Numbered from the stretch's first letter, positions 43,940-56,932 are shown. The stretch: 64,000 nt of DNA from Forficula auricularia (GCA_024734495.1 JALMQS010000088.1:930001-994000), one strand, 5' to 3'. Numbers and translations are program-made. Notes: generated by a model not told the origin, from the letters alone.

Positions 43940-45515
43940 GCCCGTCTCCAAAAACGTCAAATATTATTATCCTATATAAAAAATATTATATAGTGGCTCC
44001 CTACTTTCTAATCTGTTTTTTTTTCTATTGAAATTAAAATTGAAAATTAGTTTAATTTTCATAAAATACATAACTTTATTTAGCTGTGATTCTCAATGAA
44101 AATTGTTTCGTGGAAGAGGTTGACTTATGACAGGATGGAAAATTACCAGATTACTTCTACTGCTGTTCTTGGACTCGATCCCTTTTAATCACTGACATCT
44201 CATTTACATTTTACATAAATATAAATTTAAAATAATACACATTTTAAACAGTTTTTCGAATTTTAAGTAATTTATTAAATATTTGTTTATGCTTTCTAGT
44301 CAGGGATAGATTTTTTTTTTAATAATGATAATAAATTTGAAATAATATATCTGGAAAGTGAGATGTCTGTATTCAAAAGAAATGAAGACAATTTATTTAT
44401 AATAGCTCTCTTTTTTTCAATCAATTTAGTGAGCATTAAAAAATGATGATAAAAGCTCCAACAAATTTAGACCCTTTGATAATCAAATTATATATCACTC
44501 TACTTGTCAAATTCAATCTCAGTGGGTAGATAAGAGTTATCTACTGTTTAAAATTAAGCTACTTGAAAAATCTGATTATTAGTTTATTATTACAGTCTAA
44601 GAGCTAAATGAAATTTTCTTTAAATCAATCTTAATTTATGAATTATTATAAAAATATCACAAAAAATATAATTATTTTTTTTTCTTTTGATTATCAAAAG
44701 ATACTTAAATCTTTACTTTCACTATAAAAATAAATTTGTTTGTATAGTTTGATAAAGTGAGAAGAATACCCCCCTTCCCCCAAAGATATGGGGTTTTCTT
44801 GACTTTTTGGGGCTCCCTACTTAAAGGATAAAAAAGAAAATCATTTTGACGAGAATTCATTGACTTGGTCAGTCTCCTCTGCAGAGGGCGGTAATTTTTA
44901 AACTAATAAAAACTAGAAACTTGAAATGTGTCCTGTAGCTAGATTTTGAACATTATCACTCTTAAATTGTTATAGTTGAATTTATTTATTTATTTTTATA
45001 TTGTTTTTATATTACTAATAAAAAAATCGCGAACACCATTGAATGCGAAACGATAGTAAAGGTAATTTAAAATGCGATATCCATGTTATTTTGAAATTTT
45101 GATTTTGACTTACAAGTCGTTCGCTATGAGCCCTGAAAAGTCCCCTCGCAGTATGCCCCCTCTAACGTAGTTTAAAAATTTGTAAAAGTTGAAGAAAGTG
45201 GCCTATCCTGAGTACTTTAGAAAACAATATTTTGGTTAATAGGTATAAAATAATGGGGGTTGATTGATATTAAAAAAAAATTCCTTATTCCATCAATTGA
45301 TATTCCAAAGGTGGAGGAGATTTTTTAAATTCCTATTAGACATGTTATTTTCTCATTTTTATTTTGAGGCAGAATTAGCATTTTTTGGCCCTACGCTACT
45401 TCTTTTATACCTAACATGGAATTATAGGCACTCTTGTGTCTTGCTGTTTTTCCTTATATAATAATTGTAGGTGCTATGGGTAACAGATTAGTATTAAATG
45501 TTTATATACAAGGAA
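43940..45515. other. AT-rich intronic DNA
   Basis: No gene or clear element. Simple T and C runs only. Confidence 0.4.
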
Positions 45516-45519
45516 TAAT

Positions 45520-45778
45520 TGAATATGCAATTTCGAAAAAGGCACATTTCGTATATTTTGACAAATACACTTTTTTCATATAAATGTAATCTAAAGCTTC
45601 CCTGCTCGAAAAAGGCACAACTCTGGTATTAATTTTACTGGCCCCAAAATGTAACTCAAAAATAAATTTTATAAATTTAACATTACTTTAGAAAATAATT
45701 AGGTTTTTTCATTCCTGAATATTTTCAATTATCAAACATGTGCCCTTTTCCAAATTGCATATTCAATTAAGAAAATCA
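45520..45778. mobile_element. Short TIR element, copy 2 of 2
   Basis: Termini TTGAATATGCAATTTCGAAA and TTTCCAAATTGCATATTCAA. The interior matches 14227-14457 (TTTTGACAAATACACTTTTT, AATGTAATCTAAAGCTTCCC). Confidence 0.6.
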
Positions 45779-45779
45779 A

Positions 45780-47795
45780 AGATAAAGGAAATCTATAATT
45801 TCTTTTTAAATTTAATTTGAAATTAGCTTGATTTTAAAACCGATTTAATAAATTTTAAAATTTATTTTATCTTTCCAAATGAAAAAGTAAATATAACAGT
45901 TTTTAATAAATTTCTCATTAATAACACAGTAGTTCTGTGAAATGAAACATAATTAATTAAATTTTATATGGCTAATATATTAAGCGGTTCATAGAACTTG
46001 TCAATATGAAGGCGGGATCTAGGAGAATCGAGCCAAGAAGACTAGGTTTAAAGCCAGAAACAAGAATGCCCACATATATATTTCAAGGGTTGAGAGAAAA
46101 TAACCACAGCGGATGGATGGAATATAAACATCCAGAGATGAGTGAGAAAAGGTGAAGGTGATTCTAGGTGCGAAGGTACTGAAGCTTTCTTTTGGAGTGA
46201 GGGCAAATAACCCAATGCAGCCCAACAGTGTCTCTACATAATCCAATGAAATTAAAACAGAGCCTGGCTTCATGCCAAATGACGTTAAAACATTGCATTA
46301 AACAGACAGGGACCATGGTTTACGAGAGGGATGCGGACAATAGCAAAGTCTAAAGAAGCCGTGACGCCTCAAAACGTAATCATTATCACGTCATCAAAAT
46401 TTGCTACGCGTATATAAATATAGAAATGAGTAAGAGAGCAATGACAGTGTTAGTACCTTGCCAAAGCATTGTTCCATTTCAAGGAGAAATCTGAGCGAAA
46501 ACGATTCACCTTCATTCATTAATCATTTTCAAAATTCCCCTAGTTCGTTTAAAAATGTCTTGGACTTAATTTTATATAATTCGTTAATAATGTCTCAAAA
46601 TAAAATATATAAAAGTCTAAAGGCGAAATATATAAATTAAAATGATAAATGATTATGAGAAAAATGACTTCATCATCTTCAACATCATAAGAAGATTGAC
46701 GCAAAGTGTGTCGTCGTAAAGTTGGTTTTTGGCAACGAAAAGTTATAAAATGGCGACGCTTTGTATTGTAGTAGTTTTTTTCAAAGTTGAGATAAAAATC
46801 AAAAAGGCCACATTGAAAATAAAATTGTTTTATAGGACATTTAAACTAAACCTATATAAATCATTGTCGCTCTCTCACTTTGGGTTTTAGAGAAATTTAC
46901 AAAAGCAGATGAGGATTAAACATTTTTTCTATTGTATTGAGGTGAAAACACCACTTTGTCCTTGGCTGAGACGAAATTAGTTTTAGTGTCTCAGAGCTGT
47001 CGGCATAGCGAGTATGGATTGACGTCATAGCATCGAGCTTCAAGAATACCTCGACGAATTTCAGGAATTGGGAGAGTTCCTGTTTCAAGTCCACTATCAG
47101 CAAATCAATCTACTAAAGTCTATAAGTTTTAGCATTGAGGGAAACCTTTACATTTGATGACTTCAATCCGTGAATTATAATAATTTCAAATTTGAATATC
47201 AAAGACGAATCTTTAATAAAAGCTGATGGGTCTAATCCAAGAAAATGGGATCAAAGAAACTTAGGTGAAAATTTAATTAAAAGTATAAATCAACTCAAAG
47301 ATTTATAATTTCTCATTTATTAAGAGAATGGTAATCTAAATTTATATAGATAATTATCGAACTTTATATTATCAAACTAATTGATAGAAATCTTGGGTAT
47401 TGAAATATTTTCCTATTAGAAAACTGAAGTCAAGTATATCAGTACTAGATGGTGTGGTTTCCGATTGTTATATACTATAATTAACTAGATGTCTACAATA
47501 TTTTAGTCAGTGATGGAACTAATAATAACAAATAAAAATCCCTTAATTAGCATTATTTCTTGATAAGGTGGAGTCTTCATCCTATGACTTGTTTGAAGCG
47601 TTTTACGCCAAATGATCTTTTGCACTTAGTGTTATGTTCCTGTAAATCTGCTTGTGGCAATTATTGTGGATGTAGAAAGTCAGGTTTGCTTTGTTCACCT
47701 ATATGCGAGCACTGCAGTTGATAATGGAATGATCTTAAATATAGGATTTTGTTCCTTTACGAAGTGATACATCATCAACAATAAATGGCGGCTTA
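45780..47795. other. AT-rich intronic DNA with weak open frames
   Basis: The block 46000-46400 has slightly higher GC and an 84-codon minus frame (MKPGSVLISLDYVETLLGCI...), but no domain or splice signal I can defend. It could be a decayed gene or transposon fragment. Confidence 0.3.
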
Positions 47796-47799
47796 GAAG

Positions 47800-48091
47800 C
47801 AAGGCCGTAACCAGAAAATTTTTCCAGATAGGGAGTTGTTTACCCACCTAGGGTTAAGAGAATATGAATAAACTCCTAGGAGTAGGGGACATGACCTTAT
47901 AGATGCCCATATTGCTTTTTACTTTACCATACAGGGTATGATCAAGTATTGTAATTTATCAGAGTACTTAATTATTTTTTTAATTTTTATTGAAAGTTTA
48001 ATTATATCCTGTAAAACTTCGATTTTTACCTCAACATTTCGAGTTGAAGGGCGGGTTCTAACACCCTTAAACCCCCCTGGTTACGTCCTTG
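47800..48091. mobile_element. hAT-like MITE
   Basis: Ends CAAGGCCGTAACCAG and CTGGTTACGTCCTTG are inverted. Flanks CTTAGAAG and TCTAGAAG agree at 6 of 8 bases, fitting a worn 8-bp hAT duplication. The interior includes the phrase CAGGGTATGATCAAGTATTG (about 47934), the start motif of the unclassified repeat at 60768. Confidence 0.5.
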
Positions 48092-48862
48092 TCTAGAAGC
48101 CAATCCATATGATAGGTATTCTTTTAGTTTCATAGGTCAATCGCCAATACATACAACTTTGTTGAAAAGCTGTTAAGGATTGATTATTACTTCTTTTGAT
48201 CGAATATTCACTATCCTGTTGACTACTGAGCCTACAGTGGGGGGGGGGGGTGTTCACCTGATAGCCTGCTGAAGGGATGCGCGAGGATGATTCGCCGTGA
48301 ACCATACAAGCATGCAAAGTTTTATTTTTTCTCAAAGGATTAATTGTCTAATACAGTATGTACGAAAGAATTATTAAATTCACTCGTTTTTTTATTAGTG
48401 TTTATAAATGAGAGAATCGCGAGGAAAAGGTAATTTTAAAGAATTATATATATTTTTTTTGTGGATACTGAATTCCAGAATAACTCAAGGATGGAAGGTC
48501 ATAGATAGTTTATTTTGATTGCAAAATATTTCTAATTTCATTCCTTAGAACCGTTTAAATGTTGTGCTTTTTCGCAACATCTGATTGAAAAATTCAAATG
48601 GTCAGAAAAAATTGGATCATTTTATAGCTAATTAGTAAATCAGTATAAGAGGTTCTAGTTGATTGTCGAGAATAATCTAGCGGCGCCACAAATGTTTATA
48701 TCGCATCCTTATCATTTTCTCGGCCAAGCGAAGTAAATATCTGGGAATTTCTATATTTTATATACCTATAAAATATTATAACATTCATAACATCAATGAA
48801 AATTGATGTTTTCTGCATTTTTGAACCAAAAGTTCTGAACTTAGTGAGCCCAAAACCAATTT

Positions 48863-49045
48863 TTTTTTTTTTTTTTTTTAATGAAAATGATGAGAGAAGG
48901 AGTTACACCAAAAAGGTACATCCTCTAAAGGCATGGGTTTGCCCCTCCATCGTAAAAAGAAGAAGAGAGGATTTTATGGGGTGGGTAGGGGTCGAAGGTA
49001 TCTATGGATACGGGTCTTAAACAGCTGAAGGTTATAAGTCCATTT
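48863..49045 (-). mobile_element. LINE 3' end, copy 6
   Basis: Reversed: ends in a long A tail (T run at 48860-48879), with the UTR AAAGGCATGGGTTTGCCCCT in plus orientation and the last coding codons GACTTATAACCTTCAGCTGT at the truncation point. 5'-truncated. Confidence 0.7.
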
Positions 49046-49177
49046 ATTCCCCCCGAAGTGACATATTTTAATAGAACGACTTTCCATTCTTCAGTTATCC
49101 TGAGTATCGGAAATTGAAACTCACAAGTATATGAGAGAGATTAAGTTGCCGATAGAAATAGATTTAAATTTTCTAAG

Positions 49178-49320
49178 AAAATCCACAAGACGGTGTCATC
49201 TATTAGACCCAAGATGGAATGGATTATTTTTAATTATATGCTATCTGAAATATAATTAAAAATAATCAATTCTTTCTCGGGTCTAATAGATGACACCCTC
49301 TTGTGGATATTCTTACACAG
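49178..49320. repeat. Palindromic repeat
   Basis: AATCCACAAGACGGTGTCAT and CTATTAGACCC (left) pair with GGGTCTAATAGATGACACC and TCTTGTGGATATTC (right). Arms about 65 bp, spacer about 12 bp. No hammerhead-like core seen. Confidence 0.65.
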
Positions 49321-50439
49321 ACAGAAAACAAATCAAAGTTTAAAATGATTTTTCTCATCGACTCAGACATTTTTAAGTACAACGAGCTTGCCCTCCGGAC
49401 GTACTGAGTAAATGAATATTTGTTTTCCAAGATTTAGATCTCAATTCGATATTGAAATTTTCCTATCCCAAAAATACCTTTTCTCTTGGTGTGATAAAAT
49501 CTACCCAATCTATTTTCTTTTCTAGAAAGAGGTATTATCCTTCTTTATTTGAGTCTTTTTCTCCGAGTTCCAGACTCTTTAAGAAAGTTTAAGGGAAAAA
49601 AAAAGAAAACTGTATTATATAAACGTAAATTGAACTTTTATAAAATTATTGTTTCCATTCATGATCTATTTTGAATAATAAAGTTTGCATATATTTCTTA
49701 AATAGGCGATTATAATATATATTCAGTAAAGAGAATAATAATAGGTATGAATAATGTTCAACCACTAATCTAATAGAACGTCCATTCTTGCAAAACGATT
49801 CACTGGTCCGTTACACGTTCAGTTGAAAGCGTAGGTTCATTTAAAAGAAGACATTATTTTTCTTTTTAAACACAGGGCGTGGAGAATAAGTCTTAAATTA
49901 GAAAGATTTAGCTCTTGGGGAGTAGCAGAATTGTGAATTCTTAAACAGATATCAATGAGGCTGGCGGATTGATCCATGTAGCCATTTACCTAAATATAAG
50001 TGTAAAGTGACCAGCTTATTATTATAACAAAACGAATTTACCATCATCCAATAGGGTACCTACTTGAACCCATGAAAAACAACAGGTAGAATATTTCTAA
50101 TTAAATAGAAAACAATAGTATCTAAGAAATCAATAATATCTATCTATGTATTCTACATATTACTATAATATTTGACCTGCACAACGTCGTGCTCTCTGTC
50201 ATAATCCACAATTAGCCATATGGCACTTTTTGCAAACCTTTAATTTTTTTCAAATATTTTCTTAAACAAGTTTTAAATAATTTTAAATTAATATCTGTTA
50301 TTTTTTTCGTTAAATAACTTAAATTTTAAATTAATAATAGATTTGAAATGAGTGTGAAGTTAGTCTTGAGACAAATAAATAAAATATAAATTAGCATGCA
50401 AAATTGTCTTATTTAGCTTACTGTTCAGGAGGATACCCA

Positions 50440-50765
50440 CTGAAGGCGGGCTTCGAAACTGGTATATATTATATATATATTTTACAACTGGAATCTGGTC
50501 AATAACGCGAGTAATGTTGGCTTCCAAGGCATAAATCGTAGCTGGGTTATCGACGTAGACTTTAGTGTTCACGTAATCCCAAAGAAACTAATCCACACAC
50601 GTTCTAGGGGACCAATTCACCGGTCCAAAAGGTGCTTATCGAAATAATTTCTCAACATATGGACATGTTTGACGCCCTGTATGCCTAGTAGCGGAGTCTT
50701 GTTGAAACCAGAAATCACCGACATCACAGCCTTGAGTTGCAGGTAGCAAATCGTCGCTGTTCTAT
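50440..50765 (-). pseudogene. Tc1/mariner-superfamily transposase C-terminal fragment
   Basis: Reversed, the frame reads DFWFQQDSATRHTGRQ (the second catalytic Asp in QQD), then VNWSPRTCVD, a stop, and FLWDYVNTKVYVDNPATI followed by ALEANITRVIDQIPV. The third catalytic Asp region is damaged by a small deletion and an in-frame stop. The family is the DDD/E IS630-type group common in insects. N-terminal part and ends not found. Confidence 0.75.
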
Positions 50766-50872
50766 CAAAATGTTGTATGTAAAAATCAACACTTTTCGGT
50801 AACTAAGAAAAACTTCTGTTTTCATTTATATTAACCTTAAATATTTTGTTTTGTTTTTAACACCTTTGGTCC

Positions 50873-50965
50873 AAACACAATCGAAATTTGTATACATTAT
50901 CTGTGGGCCCCAGAAGGGTAAAAATACAAAAATTAACAAAAGTGGGAGGAAATTAGGAAATTTAG
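50873..50965 (+). repeat. Fragment of the unclassified interspersed repeat
   Basis: AATTTGTATACATTATCTGT then GGGCCCCAGAAGGGTAAAAA corresponds to TTTTGTATACATAATCAGTG and ACCCCAGAAGTCTAAA in the copies at 61195 and 61440. Confidence 0.55.
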
Positions 50966-51027
50966 TTTTAGTATAGCGATGTACGCGCGGAATTGTAGCC
51001 ATTTTAAGACTAAAAAGTAAAAAAATA

Positions 51028-51323
51028 AATTATAGTTTTAAAAAACTAAAAAAAAAATGCTTTTGTCAGTAATGCACTAAAAAGTATAAAATAATGTACC
51101 TAAAAACTTTTTTATTTCCAATAACTAAGTCTAAAAGTGTGGGGCACTTTGTCGAAATTAATTAAAACTACCTATACATACAGGCTTCTCAAAGAAGCAC
51201 CCAACGATTTTTGACTTAGTTATTGGACATAAAACAGTTTTTAGGTACATTATTTTATACTTTTTAGTTAATTACTGACAGAAGCGTGTTTTTTTAGTTT
51301 TTTTTTTTTAAATTATAATCTAT
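51028..51323. repeat. Fold-back repeat
   Basis: Arms of about 105 bp: AAAGTATAAAATAATGTACC and CCAATAACTAAGTC on the left, with complements at 51217-51285 and beyond. An inner inverted pair (AAGTGTGGGGCACTTTGTCG against AAGAAGCACCCAACG) is weaker. No target duplication resolved. Confidence 0.65.
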
Positions 51324-52441
51324 TTTTAATCTGTAACTTGAGATCAGATGTAGCTAACTAATACAATTGTTTTTTTTTCAATATTTTTGGTAATTTTCAC
51401 ATATGACATTTTGATATAACAGTGACGAAATAGTCCGTAATCATGTCGCGATAGCAGGTGTAATTGACGTAATCGATTGGCCATCACAGACCCTCTTAGT
51501 CACCGTCGCTATTTTCTCTTCGATACGTGTGGATGTGGTCTATTTGGTGTCTGGTCAGTGGTCAGTGTTCACCCAATAATGAAAATTAGGTTTGAAATTT
51601 TTAGATGATATAGAACAGTGATGGCGAACCTTTTTGAGAAGTGAGTCAAATTTTGCTATTATTTTTGTAAATACTAGACCGTGGATCACTACGGCAGTGG
51701 CGTCATTTGAAGGGGGAGTGGGTAAAAAGAGTACCAATAATTTGGAAACACAGAAAATTTGTTAACAGAAAAACTTGAGATTTGACCCTTTTTTTTATTT
51801 TCACTTTTAAAATTCTCTAAAAAGGTTTACGTGTTTTATGAAGCTATATTTTCTTTGAGTTTGAGAACGAAGGGACGTAGACTACAAGCCAAGGTAAAGT
51901 AAAAATACTAAATAGGTAATATATCAATATCTTTTTTTTCGTTAAAAAAAAATTATATACTCGTATAACAATCCCTTTGATGTCCTTACAAATATATTTC
52001 TATGTATTGAAGGAAAATTAAATAGTTGATATATCATTTAAAAAATGAAATTGAAGAAAAAAGTGAAAATTTCTTCAAGACTCGCTACTCTTTTTAGTGA
52101 TATGGCATTTTATGTCAACGAAGTTGAGTCAGAAATCTGAAACTTGGTTTACAAACTATGATAAAAACTTGTAGGGCAATTTTTTTTTCATATTAACTAC
52201 AAGTGTTCTGTGGCTCTTCATATTACTATTCAATTTTCTAAATATATATAATTTTGAAATGGAAATTTAAACAGTTCTTTAGATGAATTTTGGCTCCAGG
52301 ATAAGCTTTCCTTTCGTTTGTGAGTTTTGAAATCTAGGCAGACTCAGATACACAGACAGATTCTATATCTATATAAACACGGTACAAGACCCTGGGGCTC
52401 ATTTCTGAATACCAACATCGATTTATACTGGGAGCCTCTTA

Positions 52442-52636
52442 GGGCCGGTTGTATGTCGCAAGTAAATGCTTTTTACCACTAACAAACGGTAGATGGTAAA
52501 TGGAGGCACTGGGATGGCCAATCAGATGACAGGGAATTTCAGTGCCTGTCATTTGATTGGCCATCCCAGTGCCTCCTCCATTTACCATCTACCGTTTGTT
52601 AGTGGTAAAAAAAATTTACTTTGCGACATCCGGCCC
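52442..52636. mobile_element. PIF/Harbinger-like MITE (near-perfect palindrome)
   Basis: TTA flanks it on both sides (52439-52441, 52637-52639). Ends GGGCCGGTTGTATGTCGCAA and TTGCGACATCCGGCCC are inverted, and the arms continue for about 95 bp each (ACTAACAAACGGTAGATGGT; GGGATGGCCAATCA). The TTA duplication and GGGCCGG end are typical of Harbinger. Confidence 0.8.
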
Positions 52637-53379
52637 TTAGCCATAGAGACGCACTGAAGAGCGGCGATCCACTGACAGACAGTAAAAAATCACGATTTTT
52701 CATGATATTGATGCAAGAATATTTTGTACCAGGCATAAAATACGTTCGCAACAAGGAGAGGAGGGAATATAGTCTAGCCAAAGAGTCTATGAGTCTAGCG
52801 TTACAATATGGGATAAAGAAGGGGAGGGAATCAAGCGAACGTGACCTCACATAAGTATATACATCACTTTTATTTATTTTTTATTCTTTTAAAAACTACA
52901 CTGATTCACGAAACTTATTTTCTTTTAAATAAATAAAATTTCTATGAATATACTTGAATTACTGAAATTTATACAATTTATAATTCATTTTTTGTTTTAA
53001 GATAAGGGAACTCTAGGGTGTTGTGATTTAATTATAACTAGGGGGGATCTAAAAAATGTGACAATTAGGGAGGGGTGTAAAAAAATGCCTGGATTTAGCA
53101 TGATAAATGGACGGACCCAAAATTAAAAAAAGGTTTTGAATTTCTCTCTTTCCTGGGTGGACTCTTATATTGTAAAAAGAAGTGAATTTCAGGGATTGGG
53201 GTATCTGTGGATTGAAAATTACTTATGGAACATAAATAAGAAATTGAATACTTTTGTTCATCTAGCATACCGATGCTGCTAAGGTTTCAATTGCCTGATT
53301 TTTCAATATATTTATTACAATCAGGGGAGTAGCTACTGCCGTATCAATGAACGGGGGCCCCGGCGTGTGTAAGCAAATA

Positions 53380-54115
53380 TTTGTAAAATGTTATCCACAA
53401 TCTCACTCAAACTCAAGTTAGGGAAAATATTATTTTAGAAATTAAAAAAGCTCCATTTCTGGCGATTATTTTGGATACAACACAAGACCTGTCAAAAATT
53501 GATCAACTTTCTGTAGTTTTCGATACATCTAGATAACAGAAAATGATGAACGTGTACCTGAAGAAATAAAAAACTGCGAGTCATTTTTGGGGTTTATATC
53601 AGTAGCCGATTGTAGTGCAGAAGGGTTTACAACTGAAATTTTAAATACCATAAAAGAATATGGAATTGATTTGAGGGGAGGGTTACGATGGGGTAAATGT
53701 TATGTGGATGTATATGGATTACAAGCCCTTATATAAAATCATGCGGCAAATGCCGATATGTTCATTGCGCGACACACGCATTAAATTTAATTTTAAATGA
53801 TGCTGCGAAACGTCTTCCTGGAGTGTTCGATAATTTGGAAAAAATATATAGTTTTTTTGGCAATAGTATAAAACGCTGGTCAATGTTCAGTAACGATCAA
53901 TCTAAAAAATATAAAATGACCCTTAAAAAAGTATGCCCTACTACTGGTTTTCAAGAAACGACGCTTTATCGTCTATAAGGAAAAACTATTTATTAATAAT
54001 GAAAACTTTGTACAAACGAAATTTATTTTCCACTAAAAAAGACGAACGTGACGAATGTAAAAATATAATTAACATTTTAGAGAGCTTGTCGCCTTTTTTC
54101 TTCACTATTTGAAAT
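53380..54115 (+). pseudogene. hAT-type (DUF4371/ZMYM1-like) transposase remnant
   Basis: Translating across frameshifts gives PFLAIILDTTQDLSKIDQLS (53450-53515, with the first hAT catalytic Asp), EIKNCESFLGFISVADCSAE then GFTTEILNTIKEYGIDLRG (53563-53680), then CRYVHCATHALNLILNDAAK and IYSFFGNSIKRWSMFS (53750-53900) and TLKKVCPTT. This order matches zinc-finger MYM-type protein 1 / DUF4371 proteins of hAT origin. Several frame changes and stops make it a relic. The dimerisation domain is not visible downstream. Confidence 0.75.
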
Positions 54116-54549
54116 CATTAACCCTGGTTCTAAGGCCCTATAACATGAAAATAATTACAGAAAGCTAGTTATTGATTTCATTTGTTTGATTGCTCATGAT
54201 TATATCAAACCAATTTTTTGATTATCCTGCCATGCCATCTATATATTATAGTTTTCGCCACAGTCGGGTAGAAGGCCCCCCGACAAATTTTGATACAGGG
54301 CCCGTTTAGGACAAGCTACGTCAGATTACAATCCTCAAAATGTTTCGACAATTAATCTTGCCATTTTCATACTTAAATACTAAAGTAACAATTGTAATCA
54401 CTTCTCCGTTTTGGGAATACAAACGCTCACCGGGATAAACTTTCAAAGACCTTCTGTTTTTTAATTACCCCGGGTATGTGAATTCAGAAAGAAAATAGAT
54501 TATGCTTGAAAATTTTGTCCAAATTTCAAACATTCTTAAGCATTATAAG

Positions 54550-55475
54550 TAGAGACCGGATTCCTATGCAATTGCATATTTTGTTCGCCGACACATACGA
54601 CCCAGGAGATCAATTATCTATCCGAATCATGCATCTAGGATACTGTGGGTTAAATTTTATACTGCATATTTTTGCATATTTGAGTAATATTGCATAAAAT
54701 TGCATATTTGAAGAATATTCCATAAAATTGCATATTTTATGAATTTTTTTGTCAAATATTGCACATTTCGTGATGTTTTAAAAGTAACTTTTTGGAGAAA
54801 GAATTAAAAAAATAAGAAATAAAACAGGACACTTGTAAACATAAATTATTTATAATTACAATAAAATTTTAATTATTTTTAACATCATTTGTTAATTATT
54901 TATTTATTTTTAACGTCCTTTCGGAACTATATTGGACATTGAGTTTTCGTGTGTGTGTGTAAATTAGTATAGGTATTAGATTATTACAATCGGTCACATA
55001 TTTGGATTATTTTATTATTTGTACGTCAATAAGAAAAGTTTGTTAATATGTGGTAAAAAAATAAAAGCAATACAATACAATCGTATCTTTTAAATAAAAC
55101 TACCCCCCGTATTTTTTTGATCACATTTTTTGAAACATTATTATATTTATTATGCTTATTTTATTCAAGTTTAAAGATTTTTTAATAATATATTAAATGT
55201 AACGAGAATTTTGTGCAATATTTTACGCAATAAAGTAGATATTTGACACTTGGTGTCTATAGCTTACTTTATCATTTTATTCCTCTCATAGCACTCCTTC
55301 AAATATATAGTCATTTTGTCTTCAATTTTAATTTTTTAGTGCATAAAAAACTTATTTTGCCATCTTTTACTGCATATTTTGCATATTTCAAACATATTCT
55401 GCATATTACTTGCATATTTCAACATTTTTATCTGCATATTTGATCACTTTTTACTGCATAAAAATCCGGTCTCTA
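54550..55475. mobile_element. hAT-like non-autonomous element with TGCATATT subterminal arrays
   Basis: Ends TAGAGACCGGATTCCTATGC and (reversed) TAGAGACCGGATTTTTATGC are flanked by ATTATAAG (54542-54549) and ATTAGAAG (55476-55483), a 7-of-8 match typical of an 8-bp hAT duplication. Near both ends the motif TGCATATT recurs many times (about 54570-54770 and 55368-55455) in the same orientation. No ORF of note. Confidence 0.7.
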
Positions 55476-55620
55476 ATTAGAAGCAAAATAAAATAAAAAT
55501 CGAGTGAATTTAATACCGAATAATTTCATACTTACGAACAAATACGGAAGATAGTTAATAACAGAATATTCTGGTTAGTGGAAGCTGATTAGATTGAAAC
55601 GTGATTGATATATGCACTAC

Positions 55621-55777
55621 CTTTTCTGGGCTTGTCGCTTGCAGGTTCGCTGTCCCTCTCCGAGCCGCCCTCAGGGGCTGCATCGCGCTCCTCATCCGGA
55701 CTGGGGGCGTTGATAGATAATTTGTGGCAGACCTCGAAGGCCTGTCCGACAGTGCGCACAATTCGCATTGCTTGGCT
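55621..55777 (-). CDS. NOS1AP: NOS1AP/CAPON, exon with the end of the PTB domain
   Basis: A 157-bp exon with acceptor TTTTATTCCAG and a weaker donor AAAAG/GTAGTG. It enters in phase 0 and reads [20 protein letters not shown] then [20 protein letters not shown] and ASDKPRK. The first 20 residues are identical to the last helix of the vertebrate NOS1AP PTB domain, which begins its exon at the same SQAM position. The PTB domain binds partner proteins such as Dexras1 and Scribble in vertebrates. The rest is the acidic linker. It leaves in phase 1, completed by exon 24461-24657 about 31 kb away. Earlier PTB exons are not in the window. Confidence 0.97.
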
Positions 55778-55799
55778 CTGGAATAAAACATCACCCACA

Positions 55800-56715
55800 C
55801 AAACAAAAAATTAAAATTAGTCGGTCGAGTGAATAAAAGCCATATGGCTCGAGTTAAGTCAAATTGGGCTGCTTTATTTATATATATGTTATACATGATT
55901 TATGCGGTTCGAAATGTAAGATGGTATATAGAGCACCAAATCTATGCCTACTCCAGATGCTGGTAAACATCTACATATATTTTATTTGAAATACTTCCGA
56001 TAGGAAAAATATTCTAATTATAAAATTCTTTTAGTTTTAAATATTTCCCAATATTCCCATTTCTTTAAATATTAGTATATCTAAAGAAATCGCATTCATA
56101 AGTTTCATAAAATATTCTTTGGAAGTTTATCCGTTTGAAAAAAGCTTTATTCAGTTTTATAAATATGTGAAAGGAGGATTTCTCATGTTAATAACCTATT
56201 AGTAATAATACAAGTAGAATTGTAATAAGGCATATAATTGCCTATGTAAATAATAGCATGTTAAAATATAAGATTTATAAGGCCATTTGTCACAAGTCTT
56301 TATGAAATAGGGCGAGTAGTGTAGTTCGTAAAGGACTTAGAAAACTTAGTTTTACACAACATAATATTATTTGAATTTTTTACAAGTATTTTGTTTAAAA
56401 TTAATATAAGGAAAATATTAAGAATTATAAATTGGCCAAATTTGTTAATTACATTATAAAATTTGAATTGTTATGGAAATCGGGATTTCAGTCAATAAAT
56501 AAGACCCCAATTGTGTTTGATATCGTTTATTAGATAATTTTCACTACTTAGGTGGAAAATAACATTTATTTATTTATTTATTTATTAAGATGCTCTGAGA
56601 CGTTTTGCCTTATAGAGCAGAAAATGCAAGTCAGAAACAGAACTTATTTGGAGTACCTACAGATGGCTATATTAACAAGTATAAAAAGAATATAATACCA
56701 TATATGAGGCTATGA
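55800..56715. other. AT-rich intronic DNA
   Basis: Intron just upstream of the PTB exon; a (TTTA)n microsatellite at about 56560-56587. No gene seen. Confidence 0.4.
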
Positions 56716-56721
56716 GTATAA

Positions 56722-56932
56722 TAGTGGACTAACCCACAAAATTATAATTTTGGATTATCTGCGGAAATTAATTACTAATATTGTTACCGACCAACTGCAA
56801 AGTGGTCCAAACCAGCTTTTGATTGCAAATGCTGGTTTGGTCCACTTTGCAGTTGTTCGATAACAATATTAGTAATTAATTTCCGCAGATAATCCAAAAT
56901 TATAATTTTGTGGGTTAGTCCACTATTACACT
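56722..56932. repeat. Near-perfect palindrome
   Basis: Arms of about 100 bp (from TAATAGTGGACTAACCCACA and GGATTATCTGCGGAAATTAA to CAAAGTGGTCCAAACCAGC, and complement), with a spacer of 14 bases near 56817-56830. Only two or three mismatches. No target duplication evident. It would cruciform readily. Confidence 0.75.

Noticed and set aside
46019..46273. 84-codon minus-strand frame with hydrophobic stretches
   Set aside because: No homologue recognised, no splice context, and stops close by; left as unexplained intronic DNA.
52599..52854. Two opposed frames of about 80 codons
   Set aside because: Partly inside the Harbinger-like MITE, mutually overlapping, and no recognisable domain.
54570..55455. 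TGCATATT arrays as a CRISPR-like array
   Set aside because: Repeat units are 8 bp, irregularly spaced, and bounded by hAT-like inverted ends in a eukaryotic genome.
55605..55814. Plus-strand frame over the PTB exon
   Set aside because: Antisense shadow of a conserved exon.
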